From the NCBI GenBank assembly GCA_036374135.1, contig DASUUK010000103.1, forward strand, positions 1 through 48,543: a stretch of 48,543 nucleotides of DNA, read 5' to 3'. Origin of the DNA: Euzebyales bacterium. Its GTDB lineage: Bacteria > Actinomycetota > Nitriliruptoria > Euzebyales > JAHELV01. Under the pieces are notes generated by a model, which was given only the letters and a program-made list of their open reading frames with translations, had not been told where the DNA came from and did not search any database. Positions within the stretch are counted from its first letter, which is position 1. Every line of letters begins with the position of its first letter. This document shows, one piece after another, positions 31,023 to 39,364 of the stretch. The position numbers and the translations under genes are program-made.

Positions 31023-32342
31023 TCAGGCCGCCAGGCGGTCGCTGTAGCCGGTGAAGCGATCGATGTCGCGATCCTCGAACGGGCCGACGATCGCCAGCGA
31101 CCAGTCGTGGCCGAACAACGCGCGGGAGACGTCACCGACCGCCGCGTGGTCGACCGCATCGATCGCCGCCATGATGTCATCCAGCGACAGCAGCGGCAGG
31201 TCACACACGACGGCGCGGCCCAGGCGGGTCATGCGGCTGCCGGTGTCCTCGAGGCCGAGGATCAACGATCCGGTCAGCGCGCCCTTCGCGGCCGCCAGTT
31301 CGTCATCGCCCAGACCGGCCCGGAGGACCCTCGCCAACTCCTCGCGTACGACGTCGAGCACCTCGGTGACCCGCTCGACGGCCGTGCCGGCGTAGACCGC
31401 GTGGTAGCCCACCTCGGCCTGCGAGGACAGGTAGCTGTACACCGAGTAGGCCAGCCCCCTGCGCTCACGGACCTCCTGGAACAGCCGCGACGCCATGCCA
31501 CCGCCGACCGCCTGCTCCAGCACGCGCGCGGCGAACCTGCGCTCGTCGTCGCGGGCGAAGCCGACGCCGCCGAAGCACACGTGCGCCTGCTCGGTCGGAC
31601 GGCTGCGCAGCCCGACGGGCCGGGCCGGGCGGTCCATCGTGAGCAGTTGACGGCGGGGCGGCGCGTCCGCGGGTGCCCAGCCGGTCAGCGCGGCCTCGAC
31701 GAGACGGGCCACCTCGTCGTGCTCGATGTTGCCCGCGACTGCCACGACCACGTTGGACGGCACGTACCGCGACCGGTAGTAGGCGTAGATGTCGTCGCGG
31801 GGCACCGATGAGATGGTGCCCGCGGTGCCCAGCACCTCGCGCCCGAGCGGATGCGTCCCGAACAGTGCCTCACTGAACACGCTGTGCACCAGGTCGTCGG
31901 GCGTGTCGCGGTGCATGCGGATCTCTTCGAGCACCACCGACCGCTCGGCGTCGACATCCGGCGCCGCGACGAGCGCGGACGTGACCATGTCCGCCAGCAC
32001 GTCGACGGACAACGCCAGGTCGCGGTCGAGGCACCGCGCGTAGAAGCAGGTGTACTCCTTGCTGGTGAAGGCGTTCAGGTCACCACCGACCGCCTCCAAC
32101 GCGCCCGCGATCTCGGCGGCCGAGCGCCGGGACGTCCCTTTGAACAGCAGGTGCTCCAGGAAGTGGCTCGCTCCGGCGACCTGCGGCTCCTCGTCACGCG
32201 CACCGGCGTTGATCCAGAAGCCGACACTGACCGAGCGGACATCGGGCATCCGCTCGGTCACGAGCCGGACGCCCGACGGGAGCGTGACCTGGCGGATGTC
32301 CTGCCGCGCGAGGGTCTGTCCCTGCGCTGGGTCGTCGTGCAT
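31023..32342 (-). CDS. M16 zinc metallopeptidase (PepR-like)
   Basis: A 439-residue insulinase-family protease with two homologous halves. The inverted zinc motif HxxEH is SHFLEHLLFKGT, with the distal Glu in the ERSVVLEEI block about 75 residues later. The N-terminal domain is followed by the inactive-half fold at about 190-420 (TEQAHVCFGGVGF). Actinobacterial relatives lie between pnp and dapB, as here, and their substrates are poorly known. The ATG at 32342 has AGGAC about 5 bases upstream. Confidence 0.92.
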   Translation of the reverse strand: MHDDPAQGQTLARQDIRQVTLPSGVRLVTERMPDVRSVSVGFWINAGARDEEPQVAGASHFLEHLLFKGTSRRSAAEIAGALEAVGGDLNAFTSKEYTCFYARCLDRDLALSVDVLADMVTSALVAAPDVDAERSVVLEEIRMHRDTPDDLVHSVFSEALFGTHPLGREVLGTAGTISSVPRDDIYAYYRSRYVPSNVVVAVAGNIEHDEVARLVEAALTGWAPADAPPRRQLLTMDRPARPVGLRSRPTEQAHVCFGGVGFARDDERRFAARVLEQAVGGGMASRLFQEVRERRGLAYSVYSYLSSQAEVGYHAVYAGTAVERVTEVLDVVREELARVLRAGLGDDELAAAKGALTGSLILGLEDTGSRMTRLGRAVVCDLPLLSLDDIMAAIDAVDHAAVGDVSRALFGHDWSLAIVGPFEDRDIDRFTGYSDRLAA

Positions 32343-32432
32343 CGTCGTCCTGGTCGTCGCTACGGCAAGATCGTCATCGTCTGCCCGGGCGGAGGGGACG
32401 CGCGCGCCCCGCCGCCCGATCCGTGGGCCGGC

Positions 32433-34844
32433 TCAGATGCGTCGGCGGCGCCGCCGACGCACGGTCGACCCGTCGTCGTCACCGCGGGTGCGCTCCCGTG
32501 TGCGCCGACGTTCGTCGCCCTCCCCGTCGCCGTCACGGCCGCGGGTGCGTGGGCGTCCGCCGGCGTCGTCGGTCCGGCTCGCCGTCGGCTCGCTCGGTGC
32601 CTGGGCAGCGGCGTCGCCGGTGGCGGCGTCGCCGGTGGCGACGTCGTCGTCACCGCCGTCCTCGACGAGATCGAGGGAGAACTTCCGCCCGTCGCGGACC
32701 TGCACGACCTCGACCCACAGCTGATCGCCGACGCTGACCGCCTCGTCAGCGTGGGCCAGTCGCTTGTCGCCGCCCAGCTTCGAGATGTGCAGCAGCCCGT
32801 CGGATCCCGGCGTGAGCGTGACGAACGCACCGAAGTCGGTGGTCTTGACGACCGTGCCGAAGTAGCGCTCGCCCTCGCGGGGGATCACGGGGTTGGCGAT
32901 GGCCCGCACACGCTGCAGCGCGAGCTCGGCCTTGCTGGCGTCGGCGGCGTAGATCTTGACCACGCCGCGTCCGTCGACGTCGTCGATGTCGACGTCGGCA
33001 CCGGACTCCTCGGTGATCTCGCGGATGATCTTGCCCTTCGGCCCGATCACCTCGCCGATCTTGTCGCCGGGGATGTACTCGACGATGACCCGCGGGGCGT
33101 GCGGGTTCATCTCGCTGCGGGGCTCGGCGATCTCGTCGGTGATGACCTGGAGGATCTCCATGCGCGCGTCGCGGGCCTGGCTCAACGCGTCACCGAGCAC
33201 GCGGGCGGGGACGCCCGACAGCTTGGTGTCCAGCTGCAGCGCCGTCACGAACTCAGGCGTGCCCGCGACCTTGAAGTCCATGTCGCCGAAGGCGTCCTCG
33301 GCACCCTGGATGTCGGTCAGGGTCACGTAGCTGTCGTCCTCGGAGATCAGCCCCATCGCGATGCCCGCGACCGGCGCGTGGATCGGCACCCCGGCGTCCA
33401 TCAGCGACAGCGTCGAGGCGCAGACGCTGGCCATCGACGTCGAGCCGTTGGAGCTCAGCACCTCGCTGACCAGCCGGAGCGCGTAGGCGAACGCGTCGGC
33501 GTCGGGGATCACCGGCAGCAGCGCACGCTCGGCGAGGGCACCGTGCCCGATCTCCCGGCGCTTCGGGCCACGCATGAACCCCGTCTCGCCGGTCGAGAAC
33601 GGTGGGAAGTTGTAGTGGTGGATGTAGCGCTTCTCGTCGTCGGGCGAGAGGTTGTCCAGCCGCTGCGCCTCCCGCAGCATGCCCAGGGTGAGGATGTTGA
33701 GGACCTGTGTCTCGCCCCGCGAGAACAGGCCCGACCCGTGCGCACGCGGCAGGACGCCGGCGGAGGCGGACAGCGGACGGATGTCGCGCGGCCCACGGCC
33801 GTCGATGCGCACGCCGTCGCGCACGATGCGCTGACGGATGAGACGCTTCTCCAGCGAGCGGAACGCGTTGCGGCCCTGCTTCTCGAGCTCCTCGTCGGTG
33901 ACGTCGACGTCACCGGCCTCGTTGAAGACGGCGTCCAGCGCCCGCTCGCGGAGCGCGACGGTGCGCTCGGTGCGCGTCGCCTTGTCGAGCTCGCCGTCGG
34001 CGAGCAGCGCCTGCAGGTCCGCCGACACGGCGCTGTCGACGGCGGCCATGACCTTGTCGTCGTACGCCAGGAACCGCTTGAAGGTGTCCTCGGACCGCCC
34101 GGCCTGCTTGGCCAGGCTCATCTGCAGGTCACACAGCTGGCGCAGGTAGGTCTTGGACTCCTCGATCGCGGCGGCCACGACATCCTCGGTCGGCTTCGTG
34201 CCACCGGTCTCGATGATGTCGACGGCGTTGGTGGTCGCCTCGGCCTCCACCATCAGGATGTCGATCTCGTCGCTGGTGTGGTTGAGCCGTCCGGCCACCA
34301 CGAGGTCGAACACCGCCTCCTCTTCGAGGAAGGCGAAGCTCGGGAACGCGGTCCAGGAGCCGTCGCGCGCCATGGCCATGCGCACGCCGGCGACCGGCCC
34401 GTCGAAGGGGATGCCGGCCAGCAGCGTGGCCAACGACGCGCCGTTGATCGCCAGCACGTCCGGCGGGTTGACCTGATCGGCCGACAGGGTGGTGATCAGG
34501 ATCTGGACCTCGTTGCGCAGGCCGTCGGCGAACGTCGGCCGCATCGGGCGGTCGATCAGACGGCATGTCAGGATCGCCTGCTCGCTGGGACGACCCTCGC
34601 GCTTGAAGAACCCGCCGGGGATCTTGCCGGCGGCGTACATGCGCTCTTCGTAGTCGACCGTCAGCGGGAAGAAGTCCAGGTGGTCCTTGGGACGGCCCGA
34701 CGCCGTGGACGTGACGAGCAGGATCGTCTCACCGATCGACGCGACGACCGCGCCTCCGGCCTGCTGGGCGACCGCGCCGGTCTCGAAGCGGATCTGTGCG
34801 TCGCCGATCGTGCCGACGACATCTGTACTGCCGAGTCTGCTCAT
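32433..34844 (-). CDS. pnp: polyribonucleotide nucleotidyltransferase (PNPase, GpsI)
   Basis: An 803-residue phosphorolytic 3'-5' exoribonuclease. The two RNase PH-like cores are visible (RPMRPTFADGLRNEV in the first; RIDGRGPRDIRPL, GLFSRGETQVL and GSTSMASVCASTLSLMDAGV in the second). Then come KH (GEVIGPKGKIIREI) and S1 (GTVVKTTDFGAFVTLTPGSDG) domains. The C-terminal ~70 residues are an Arg/Asp/Gly-rich disordered tail ending in an Arg run. ATG 34844; rpsO is just upstream, the usual rpsO-pnp pair, with a strong hairpin between them. Confidence 0.96.
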   Translation of the reverse strand: MSRLGSTDVVGTIGDAQIRFETGAVAQQAGGAVVASIGETILLVTSTASGRPKDHLDFFPLTVDYEERMYAAGKIPGGFFKREGRPSEQAILTCRLIDRPMRPTFADGLRNEVQILITTLSADQVNPPDVLAINGASLATLLAGIPFDGPVAGVRMAMARDGSWTAFPSFAFLEEEAVFDLVVAGRLNHTSDEIDILMVEAEATTNAVDIIETGGTKPTEDVVAAAIEESKTYLRQLCDLQMSLAKQAGRSEDTFKRFLAYDDKVMAAVDSAVSADLQALLADGELDKATRTERTVALRERALDAVFNEAGDVDVTDEELEKQGRNAFRSLEKRLIRQRIVRDGVRIDGRGPRDIRPLSASAGVLPRAHGSGLFSRGETQVLNILTLGMLREAQRLDNLSPDDEKRYIHHYNFPPFSTGETGFMRGPKRREIGHGALAERALLPVIPDADAFAYALRLVSEVLSSNGSTSMASVCASTLSLMDAGVPIHAPVAGIAMGLISEDDSYVTLTDIQGAEDAFGDMDFKVAGTPEFVTALQLDTKLSGVPARVLGDALSQARDARMEILQVITDEIAEPRSEMNPHAPRVIVEYIPGDKIGEVIGPKGKIIREITEESGADVDIDDVDGRGVVKIYAADASKAELALQRVRAIANPVIPREGERYFGTVVKTTDFGAFVTLTPGSDGLLHISKLGGDKRLAHADEAVSVGDQLWVEVVQVRDGRKFSLDLVEDGGDDDVATGDAATGDAAAQAPSEPTASRTDDAGGRPRTRGRDGDGEGDERRRTRERTRGDDDGSTVRRRRRRRI

Positions 34845-34992
34845 GATTCGTGGGAACCTCTCATTGTGGCTGTGGCCGGTGCGCCCCCGACCGCGCCAGT
34901 TCCCAGTGGACCGACCAGTACCGACGGCACTGCTCCCTCCACTGACAGCTGACGCGCACGCGGGAACGACACAACGGTCCGGGAATGCGATG

Positions 34993-35020
34993 ACGCCGAG
35001 CCCGTCGGTGGGCTCGGCGT
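34993..35020 (-). terminator. rpsO terminator hairpin
   Basis: ACGCCGAGCCC - GTCGGT - GGGCTCGGCGT forms a perfect 11-bp stem with a 6-base loop, 5 bases past the rpsO stop codon. No U-tract follows, as in many high-GC actinobacterial terminators. It may also be the hairpin protecting or processing the rpsO-pnp message. Confidence 0.75.
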
Positions 35021-35025
35021 GGGTG

Positions 35026-35298
35026 TCACCGACGCAGGCCGAGACGCTTGATCAGCGTCCGGTACCGCTCGACGTCGGTCTGCTGGAGGTACCCCAGCAG
35101 GCGCCGGCGGCGGCCGACCATCTGCAGCAGGCCGCGGCGCGAGTGGTGGTCCTTGGCGTGGGTCTTCAGGTGCTCGGTCAGATGGTTGATCCGCGCCGTC
35201 AGCAGCGCGACCTGCACCTCCGGCGAGCCGGTGTCGTGCTCGTCGGTCGCGTACTCCTCGATGATCTTGCGCTTGTCAGCGATGACCGCTCTGCTCAT
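35026..35298 (-). CDS. rpsO: 30S ribosomal protein S15
   Basis: A 90-residue S15 that binds 16S rRNA early in 30S assembly. The whole protein matches the family: a [23 protein letters not shown] helix region, then [22 protein letters not shown]. The ATG is at 35296-35298. The 155-base leader between the extended -10 at 35460 and this start leaves room for S15 autoregulation, but a defined S15 site was not identified. Confidence 0.97.
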   Translation of the reverse strand: MSRAVIADKRKIIEEYATDEHDTGSPEVQVALLTARINHLTEHLKTHAKDHHSRRGLLQMVGRRRRLLGYLQQTDVERYRTLIKRLGLRR

Positions 35299-35459
35299 GT
35301 CTCGTCTTCTTGCTTTCCTCGTCGGTGGACGCCTGCGCGCCGGTGCGTGCCCGGTCGTCGGCGTCGTGGCTGCGGTGTCGGCGCACGCCAGTGGCCCGTC
35401 CGAGGGCCCGGTGGGATTGTCACGCGCTCAGAAAAGCTCCGAGCACACCACAGCGTCCA

Positions 35460-35468
35460 ATGCTAGCA
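35460..35468 (-). promoter_or_regulatory. putative rpsO promoter (extended -10)
   Basis: The minus strand reads TGCTAGCAT, an exact TGnTAnnnT extended -10 box, about 160 bases upstream of rpsO. No good -35 is seen. The predicted leader includes a GGCCC-loop-GGGCC hairpin near 35400 that might take part in regulation. Confidence 0.45.
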
Positions 35469-35551
35469 CCCTCGCCGCACCACCATCGATGGCCCGCGGA
35501 CCGCGCCACACGGAGGCGTGTCGGGCGACGGTCGTGTGGCCACCGCCCGCG

Positions 35552-36523
35552 TCAGGTCATCCGGCCGCCGACGCCACCCGGCAGGTGGTCGTCGGCGCCC
35601 ACCCGTCGCGCCCGGCGGACGTCGCCGTCCATCGCGGCGATCAGCGCGGCGACGTCGTCGAAGCGCTGCTGACCGCGCAGGAACCGGCGCAGGTCGACCA
35701 TGACGTCCAGACCGTACAGGTCCTCATCGAAGTCCAGCACGTACGTCTCGACCCGCAGCGTCGCACCGTTGAACGTCGGGTTCGTGCCGATGCTGGTCAC
35801 GGCGGGCAACTCGCGCCCGTCCGGGTGCGTCAGCACCCCGGCGTACACGCCCGTGGCGGGCACCACGACCCGGTCGTCGACCTCGAGGTTGGCGGTCGGA
35901 TAGCCCAGGCCCTTGCCACGGTGGTCGCCGTGGATCACGGTCCCGTCGATGCCGAACGGACGGCCGAGCAGGCGCGCGGCCAGATCGACGTCTCCGTCGC
36001 CGAGCGCGGCGCGAATGCGCGACGAGCTGATCTCCTCGCCATCGGCCGTCAGCAGGTCGACGCCGTCGACGGTGAACCCGTCACGCGCGCCGACCCGGGT
36101 CAGCAGATCGACGTCGCCCGCCGCGCCGTGCCCGAAGCGGAAGTTGCCTCCGACCACGATGTGACGCGCATCCAACGCCCCGCGCAGCACCCGGGTGATG
36201 AAGGTCTCGGCCGACAGCATGCGCAGCCGCTCATCGAACGGTAGGACGACGACGGCGTCGACCCCGAGGTCGGCCAGCGTGCGCGCACGCCGCGGCGTGG
36301 TCATGAGCAGCGGCGGGACCTTGTCCGGCCGCACGATCTGCAGCGGGTGGCGGTCGAAGGTGACCACCACGCTGCGCAGTCCGTGACGGGCGGCGTGGTC
36401 CTGGGAACGACCGATGATCGCCTGGTGGCCCCGGTGCACGCCGTCGAAGAAGCCGACCGAGACCGCGGACGGTGTCAGGGCGACGGCTGACAGGTCACCG
36501 ACGACCACGTCGGGCGCGCTCAT
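35552..36523 (-). CDS. ribF: bifunctional riboflavin kinase/FAD synthetase
   Basis: A 323-residue RibF. The FAD synthetase half opens with VGFFDGVHRGHQAII (nucleotidyltransferase GxxDGVHxGH) and has a later SSSRIR motif. The flavokinase half carries GTVIHGDHRGKGLGYPTANLEV and NPTFNGATLRVE. It makes FMN then FAD from riboflavin. truB lies 22 bases upstream in the same direction. Confidence 0.95.
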   Translation of the reverse strand: MSAPDVVVGDLSAVALTPSAVSVGFFDGVHRGHQAIIGRSQDHAARHGLRSVVVTFDRHPLQIVRPDKVPPLLMTTPRRARTLADLGVDAVVVLPFDERLRMLSAETFITRVLRGALDARHIVVGGNFRFGHGAAGDVDLLTRVGARDGFTVDGVDLLTADGEEISSSRIRAALGDGDVDLAARLLGRPFGIDGTVIHGDHRGKGLGYPTANLEVDDRVVVPATGVYAGVLTHPDGRELPAVTSIGTNPTFNGATLRVETYVLDFDEDLYGLDVMVDLRRFLRGQQRFDDVAALIAAMDGDVRRARRVGADDHLPGGVGGRMT

Positions 36524-36545
36524 GAGGTGTGCCTGTCGTGCGCGG

Positions 36546-37487
36546 TCATGCCGGCGAGTAGACGATCAACGGACGCGCCCGGCCGTCGGTTTCCTCCACG
36601 ACGGCGATGAGCTCGCCCGCACCGTCGACCACCGCGACCGGACCGTCGTGGCCGGTCGGGTCGATGGGACGACCGCGGGACAGCTGGGAGACGGCGTCAG
36701 CGGCGATCACGACCGTAGGGTAGTGCGCCTGCGCCAGGGCCGCCGCCGGGGTCAGCAGCAGCTCGCCGATGTCCCCGCGCGCGATGGCGGCCAGGGCGTC
36801 ATCGAGCGCCGCCGCCTGTGAGATGCGTGCGCCACTCGACGCCAGGCGGCGCAGCGCGGTGAGGTGTCCGCCGACTCCCAGTGCGCGGCCGACGTCGTCC
36901 GCGAGCGACCTGACATAGGTGCCCGCCGAACAGCTCACCAGGAACTCGACCTCGGGCAGGACCCCGGCGGTGAAGTCCACGAGGACCAGATCGTGGACGA
37001 CGACGGCACGCGGCTCCCGTTCGACCACCTCGCCGCGCCGCGCGCGGGCGTGCAGGCGTTCGCCGTCCACCTTCACCGCCGACACCATGGGAGGGATCTG
37101 CTCGATCGGACCGACGAAGCGCTTGAACGCCTCGCACACCGTGCGCTCGTCGAGGTGCGACGCATCATGCTCCTCGGTGATCTCACCGTCGGCGTCCAGC
37201 GTCGTGGTCGCCCGGCCCAGCTGCATGCGGGCCTCGTACGTCTTCGTCCCGGCCTGCAACCACCGCACCAGGCGGGTCGCCCTGCCCAGGCACACCACCA
37301 GCACGCCGGTGGCGGACGGATCGAGGGTGCCCGTGTGACCGACCTTGTGCCCGTGGCGCCGACCGGCCGCACCGTACGCGTGCCGCAGCGCGCGGCGGAT
37401 GCGGTTGGTCACGTCGTGCGACGTGCACCCGACGGGCTTGTCGATCACCAGCACGCCGTCGGGAGGCATCGACGTACCCGCGCTCAT
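36546..37487 (-). CDS. truB: tRNA pseudouridine(55) synthase
   Basis: A 313-residue TruB that makes Psi55 in the T-loop of tRNAs. The early block GVLVIDKPVGCTSHDV is present, then GHTGTLDPSATGVLVVC with the catalytic Asp, and RMQLGRATTTLDADGE. The ATG at 37485-37487 overlaps the nrnA stop (ATGA). A C-terminal PUA-like part ends in RARPLIVYSPA. Confidence 0.95.
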   Translation of the reverse strand: MSAGTSMPPDGVLVIDKPVGCTSHDVTNRIRRALRHAYGAAGRRHGHKVGHTGTLDPSATGVLVVCLGRATRLVRWLQAGTKTYEARMQLGRATTTLDADGEITEEHDASHLDERTVCEAFKRFVGPIEQIPPMVSAVKVDGERLHARARRGEVVEREPRAVVVHDLVLVDFTAGVLPEVEFLVSCSAGTYVRSLADDVGRALGVGGHLTALRRLASSGARISQAAALDDALAAIARGDIGELLLTPAAALAQAHYPTVVIAADAVSQLSRGRPIDPTGHDGPVAVVDGAGELIAVVEETDGRARPLIVYSPA

Positions 37488-38521
37488 CGGCCGCCCCTCC
37501 CGGACATGGCGGCCGCCGGCACCTCGTCGTGGGCGGCGATGGCCGCCGACACCCGTTCCACGATGTCCTCGATCGGTCCATCTGCGACCAGTCCCGCCAG
37601 GAACGCGTGACCTCCGCCGCCCAGATCCCGTGCGATCACTCCGACGTCGACATCGCCCCGGCTGCGCAGCGACACCTTCCACGCCAGGTCCGACTGCTGC
37701 TTGGCGATCATCGCGACACGAGCCGTGCCCACGCTGCGCAGCACGTCGATCAGACCCTCGGTCTCCTGCCACGACACCCCGAACCGCTCGAGGTCCTCGC
37801 GGGTCACCGCCGTCCACAGCAGCGCCGTGCTCGGATCGAGCGTCGTGCGCTCCAGGACCTTCGCGAGCAGCTTGAGGTAGCCGAAGCTGTGCGTGCTCCA
37901 CACCTGTCGGTTGATCTCCGCGTGTTCGATGTCGAGGCTGATCAGCCGTGCCGCCAGCCGCAGCACCCCCGGCGTCGTGCTCGCGTACTGGAACCGTCCG
38001 GTGTCGGTGACCAGCGCGGTGTACAGGCAGATCGCCGTCTCGCGGTCCAGCTCACCGCCGAGCCGGCTGATCAGCTCGTCGACGAGCACGGCCGTCGCGG
38101 CCAGCGAGCCATCGACCAGCCGGATGTCGCCGAACTCCTCACCACTGGCATGGTGGTCGAGCACGATCAGCGTGTCGGCCGCCTCGGCGGCGGCCCGCAG
38201 CGATCCCAGGCGTCCCGGTGCCCCGGTGTCGAACGCCACCATCAGCGACGGGCTGGCCGGGAAGCGCTCCGGCACCACGAGCGTGTCCAGGCCCGGAAGG
38301 AACGCGTACTGCGGAGGGACCGCGAGCTCGTCGCCGGCATCGGCGTCGACGGTTCCCCAGCTTGCGGCCGTCCTCACCCCGCGACCGCTCAGAAAGCGCT
38401 GCAGCGCGAGCATGGAGCCGAGCGCGTCACCGTCGGGGTCGACGTGGCACGCCAGCGCCACCTCGTTCGCAGCCGACAGCGCGTCGACGGCCTGACGCCA
38501 CGCGGACTCGCTGACGGTCAC
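37484..38521 (-). CDS. nrnA: DHH-family phosphoesterase (NrnA-like)
   Basis: A 345-residue DHH/DHHA1 phosphoesterase. Metal-binding motifs are HVDPDGDALGSML, FDTG, LDHHASGE (the DHH triad) and TDTGRFQY; the C-terminal DHHA1 domain has LGGGGHAFLAG. Relatives degrade nanoRNA or pAp. GTG start (38519-38521) overlaps the rbfA TGA, so it is coupled to the ribosome-maturation genes. Confidence 0.92.
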   Translation of the reverse strand: MTVSESAWRQAVDALSAANEVALACHVDPDGDALGSMLALQRFLSGRGVRTAASWGTVDADAGDELAVPPQYAFLPGLDTLVVPERFPASPSLMVAFDTGAPGRLGSLRAAAEAADTLIVLDHHASGEEFGDIRLVDGSLAATAVLVDELISRLGGELDRETAICLYTALVTDTGRFQYASTTPGVLRLAARLISLDIEHAEINRQVWSTHSFGYLKLLAKVLERTTLDPSTALLWTAVTREDLERFGVSWQETEGLIDVLRSVGTARVAMIAKQQSDLAWKVSLRSRGDVDVGVIARDLGGGGHAFLAGLVADGPIEDIVERVSAAIAAHDEVPAAAMSGRGGR

Positions 38522-38964
38522 TTGTCCGGTCGCGCCTCGTCGAGCAACGCCTCGATCCGCCGACCACGCGCCGGGACGGGATCGTGGACGAACTCGAGCA
38601 CCGGGACCTGCCGGAGCCGCAGCCGCCGGCCCAGCTCGCGCCGCAGCAACGGTGTCGCGCTTGCCAGCCCCTCGGCCGTCCGCTCCTGCGCCCGTGCCGC
38701 CTCCTTGTCGTCACCCGCGACCACCGCGACTGATGACGGGTCGCCGGAGGACCCTGGAGGGTGGGCGGCTGAGCGGTCAGAAGGCGAACTGTCATCAGGA
38801 GCGCCGAGCACCGTATAGTAGACGGTCGCCTTGCCGAAGTCGGCGGTCGTGCGGACGTCGGTGATCGTGACGAACCCGACACGGGGATCCTTCAGCGTGC
38901 CGACGAGCTCGGCGAGGATCTCCTTGATCCGCTCGGGGACGCGGTTGGCTCGGGGGGAACCCAC
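38518..38964 (-). CDS. rbfA: 30S ribosome-binding factor RbfA with an extra loop
   Basis: A 148-residue KH-like RbfA, needed for late 30S maturation. The RVPERIKEILAELV start, DPRVGFVTITDV and C-terminal RLRQVPVLEFVHDP are diagnostic. Between the strand ending YYTVLGA and the helix beginning ARAQERTAEGL there is an extra stretch of about 33 residues rich in Ser/Pro/Asp/Gly (around 54-86), longer than in most RbfA proteins. It is probably a disordered loop. Start at GTG 38962-38964. Confidence 0.93.
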   Translation of the reverse strand: MGSPRANRVPERIKEILAELVGTLKDPRVGFVTITDVRTTADFGKATVYYTVLGAPDDSSPSDRSAAHPPGSSGDPSSVAVVAGDDKEAARAQERTAEGLASATPLLRRELGRRLRLRQVPVLEFVHDPVPARGRRIEALLDEARPDK

Positions 38965-39002
38965 GGGCTGTGCCTTTCGGGTCGTGGACGTGGTGGCGAT
39001 GG

Positions 39003-39299
39003 TCAGGCGGGCTGTGAAGCGGTGATCTCGACGACGATGTCGAGAAGTTCGACGCGATGCTCACGCAGCACGATCTTCTCGACCTGCTGGGCGACCTTGC
39101 GCGCGCCGGTCTCGCTGCCGGCGGCGACCGCGACACCCAGCACGCAGCGCTGCCACGAGTCCAGACCACCGACCTCCGCGACCGACACGTTCAGCTCGCG
39201 GCGCAGGCGAGCGATCAGCCGACGCGTGACGCCGCGCTTGTCCTTCAGCGAACCCGCGGCGGGCAGGCGCAGGAAGACGGTGACCATCGCGACGACCAC
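39003..39299 (-). CDS. ylxP: DUF503 (YlxP-like) protein
   Basis: A 98-residue DUF503 protein of the nusA-infB operon. SLKDKRGVTRRLIARLRREL and SVAEVGGLDSWQRCVLGVAVAAG are the family pattern. The function is not established, though the operon suggests ribosome biogenesis. GTG 39297-39299 is used because GGAGGT lies 9 bases upstream; ATG at 39287 is possible. Confidence 0.85.
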   Translation of the reverse strand: MVVAMVTVFLRLPAAGSLKDKRGVTRRLIARLRRELNVSVAEVGGLDSWQRCVLGVAVAAGSETGARKVAQQVEKIVLREHRVELLDIVVEITASQPA

Positions 39300-39364
39300 G
39301 TCCGCCCGACCTCCTGTCTGCCGCCGACCCGTCGGCTGCCTGACGCCTACCCGTTGCCCGCGGG

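Noticed and set aside
31851-34952. Long open frame on the plus strand opposite the M16 peptidase and pnp
   Set aside because: It is a GC-rich mirror of two certain genes, with His/Arg/Asp-rich composition and no recognised domain.
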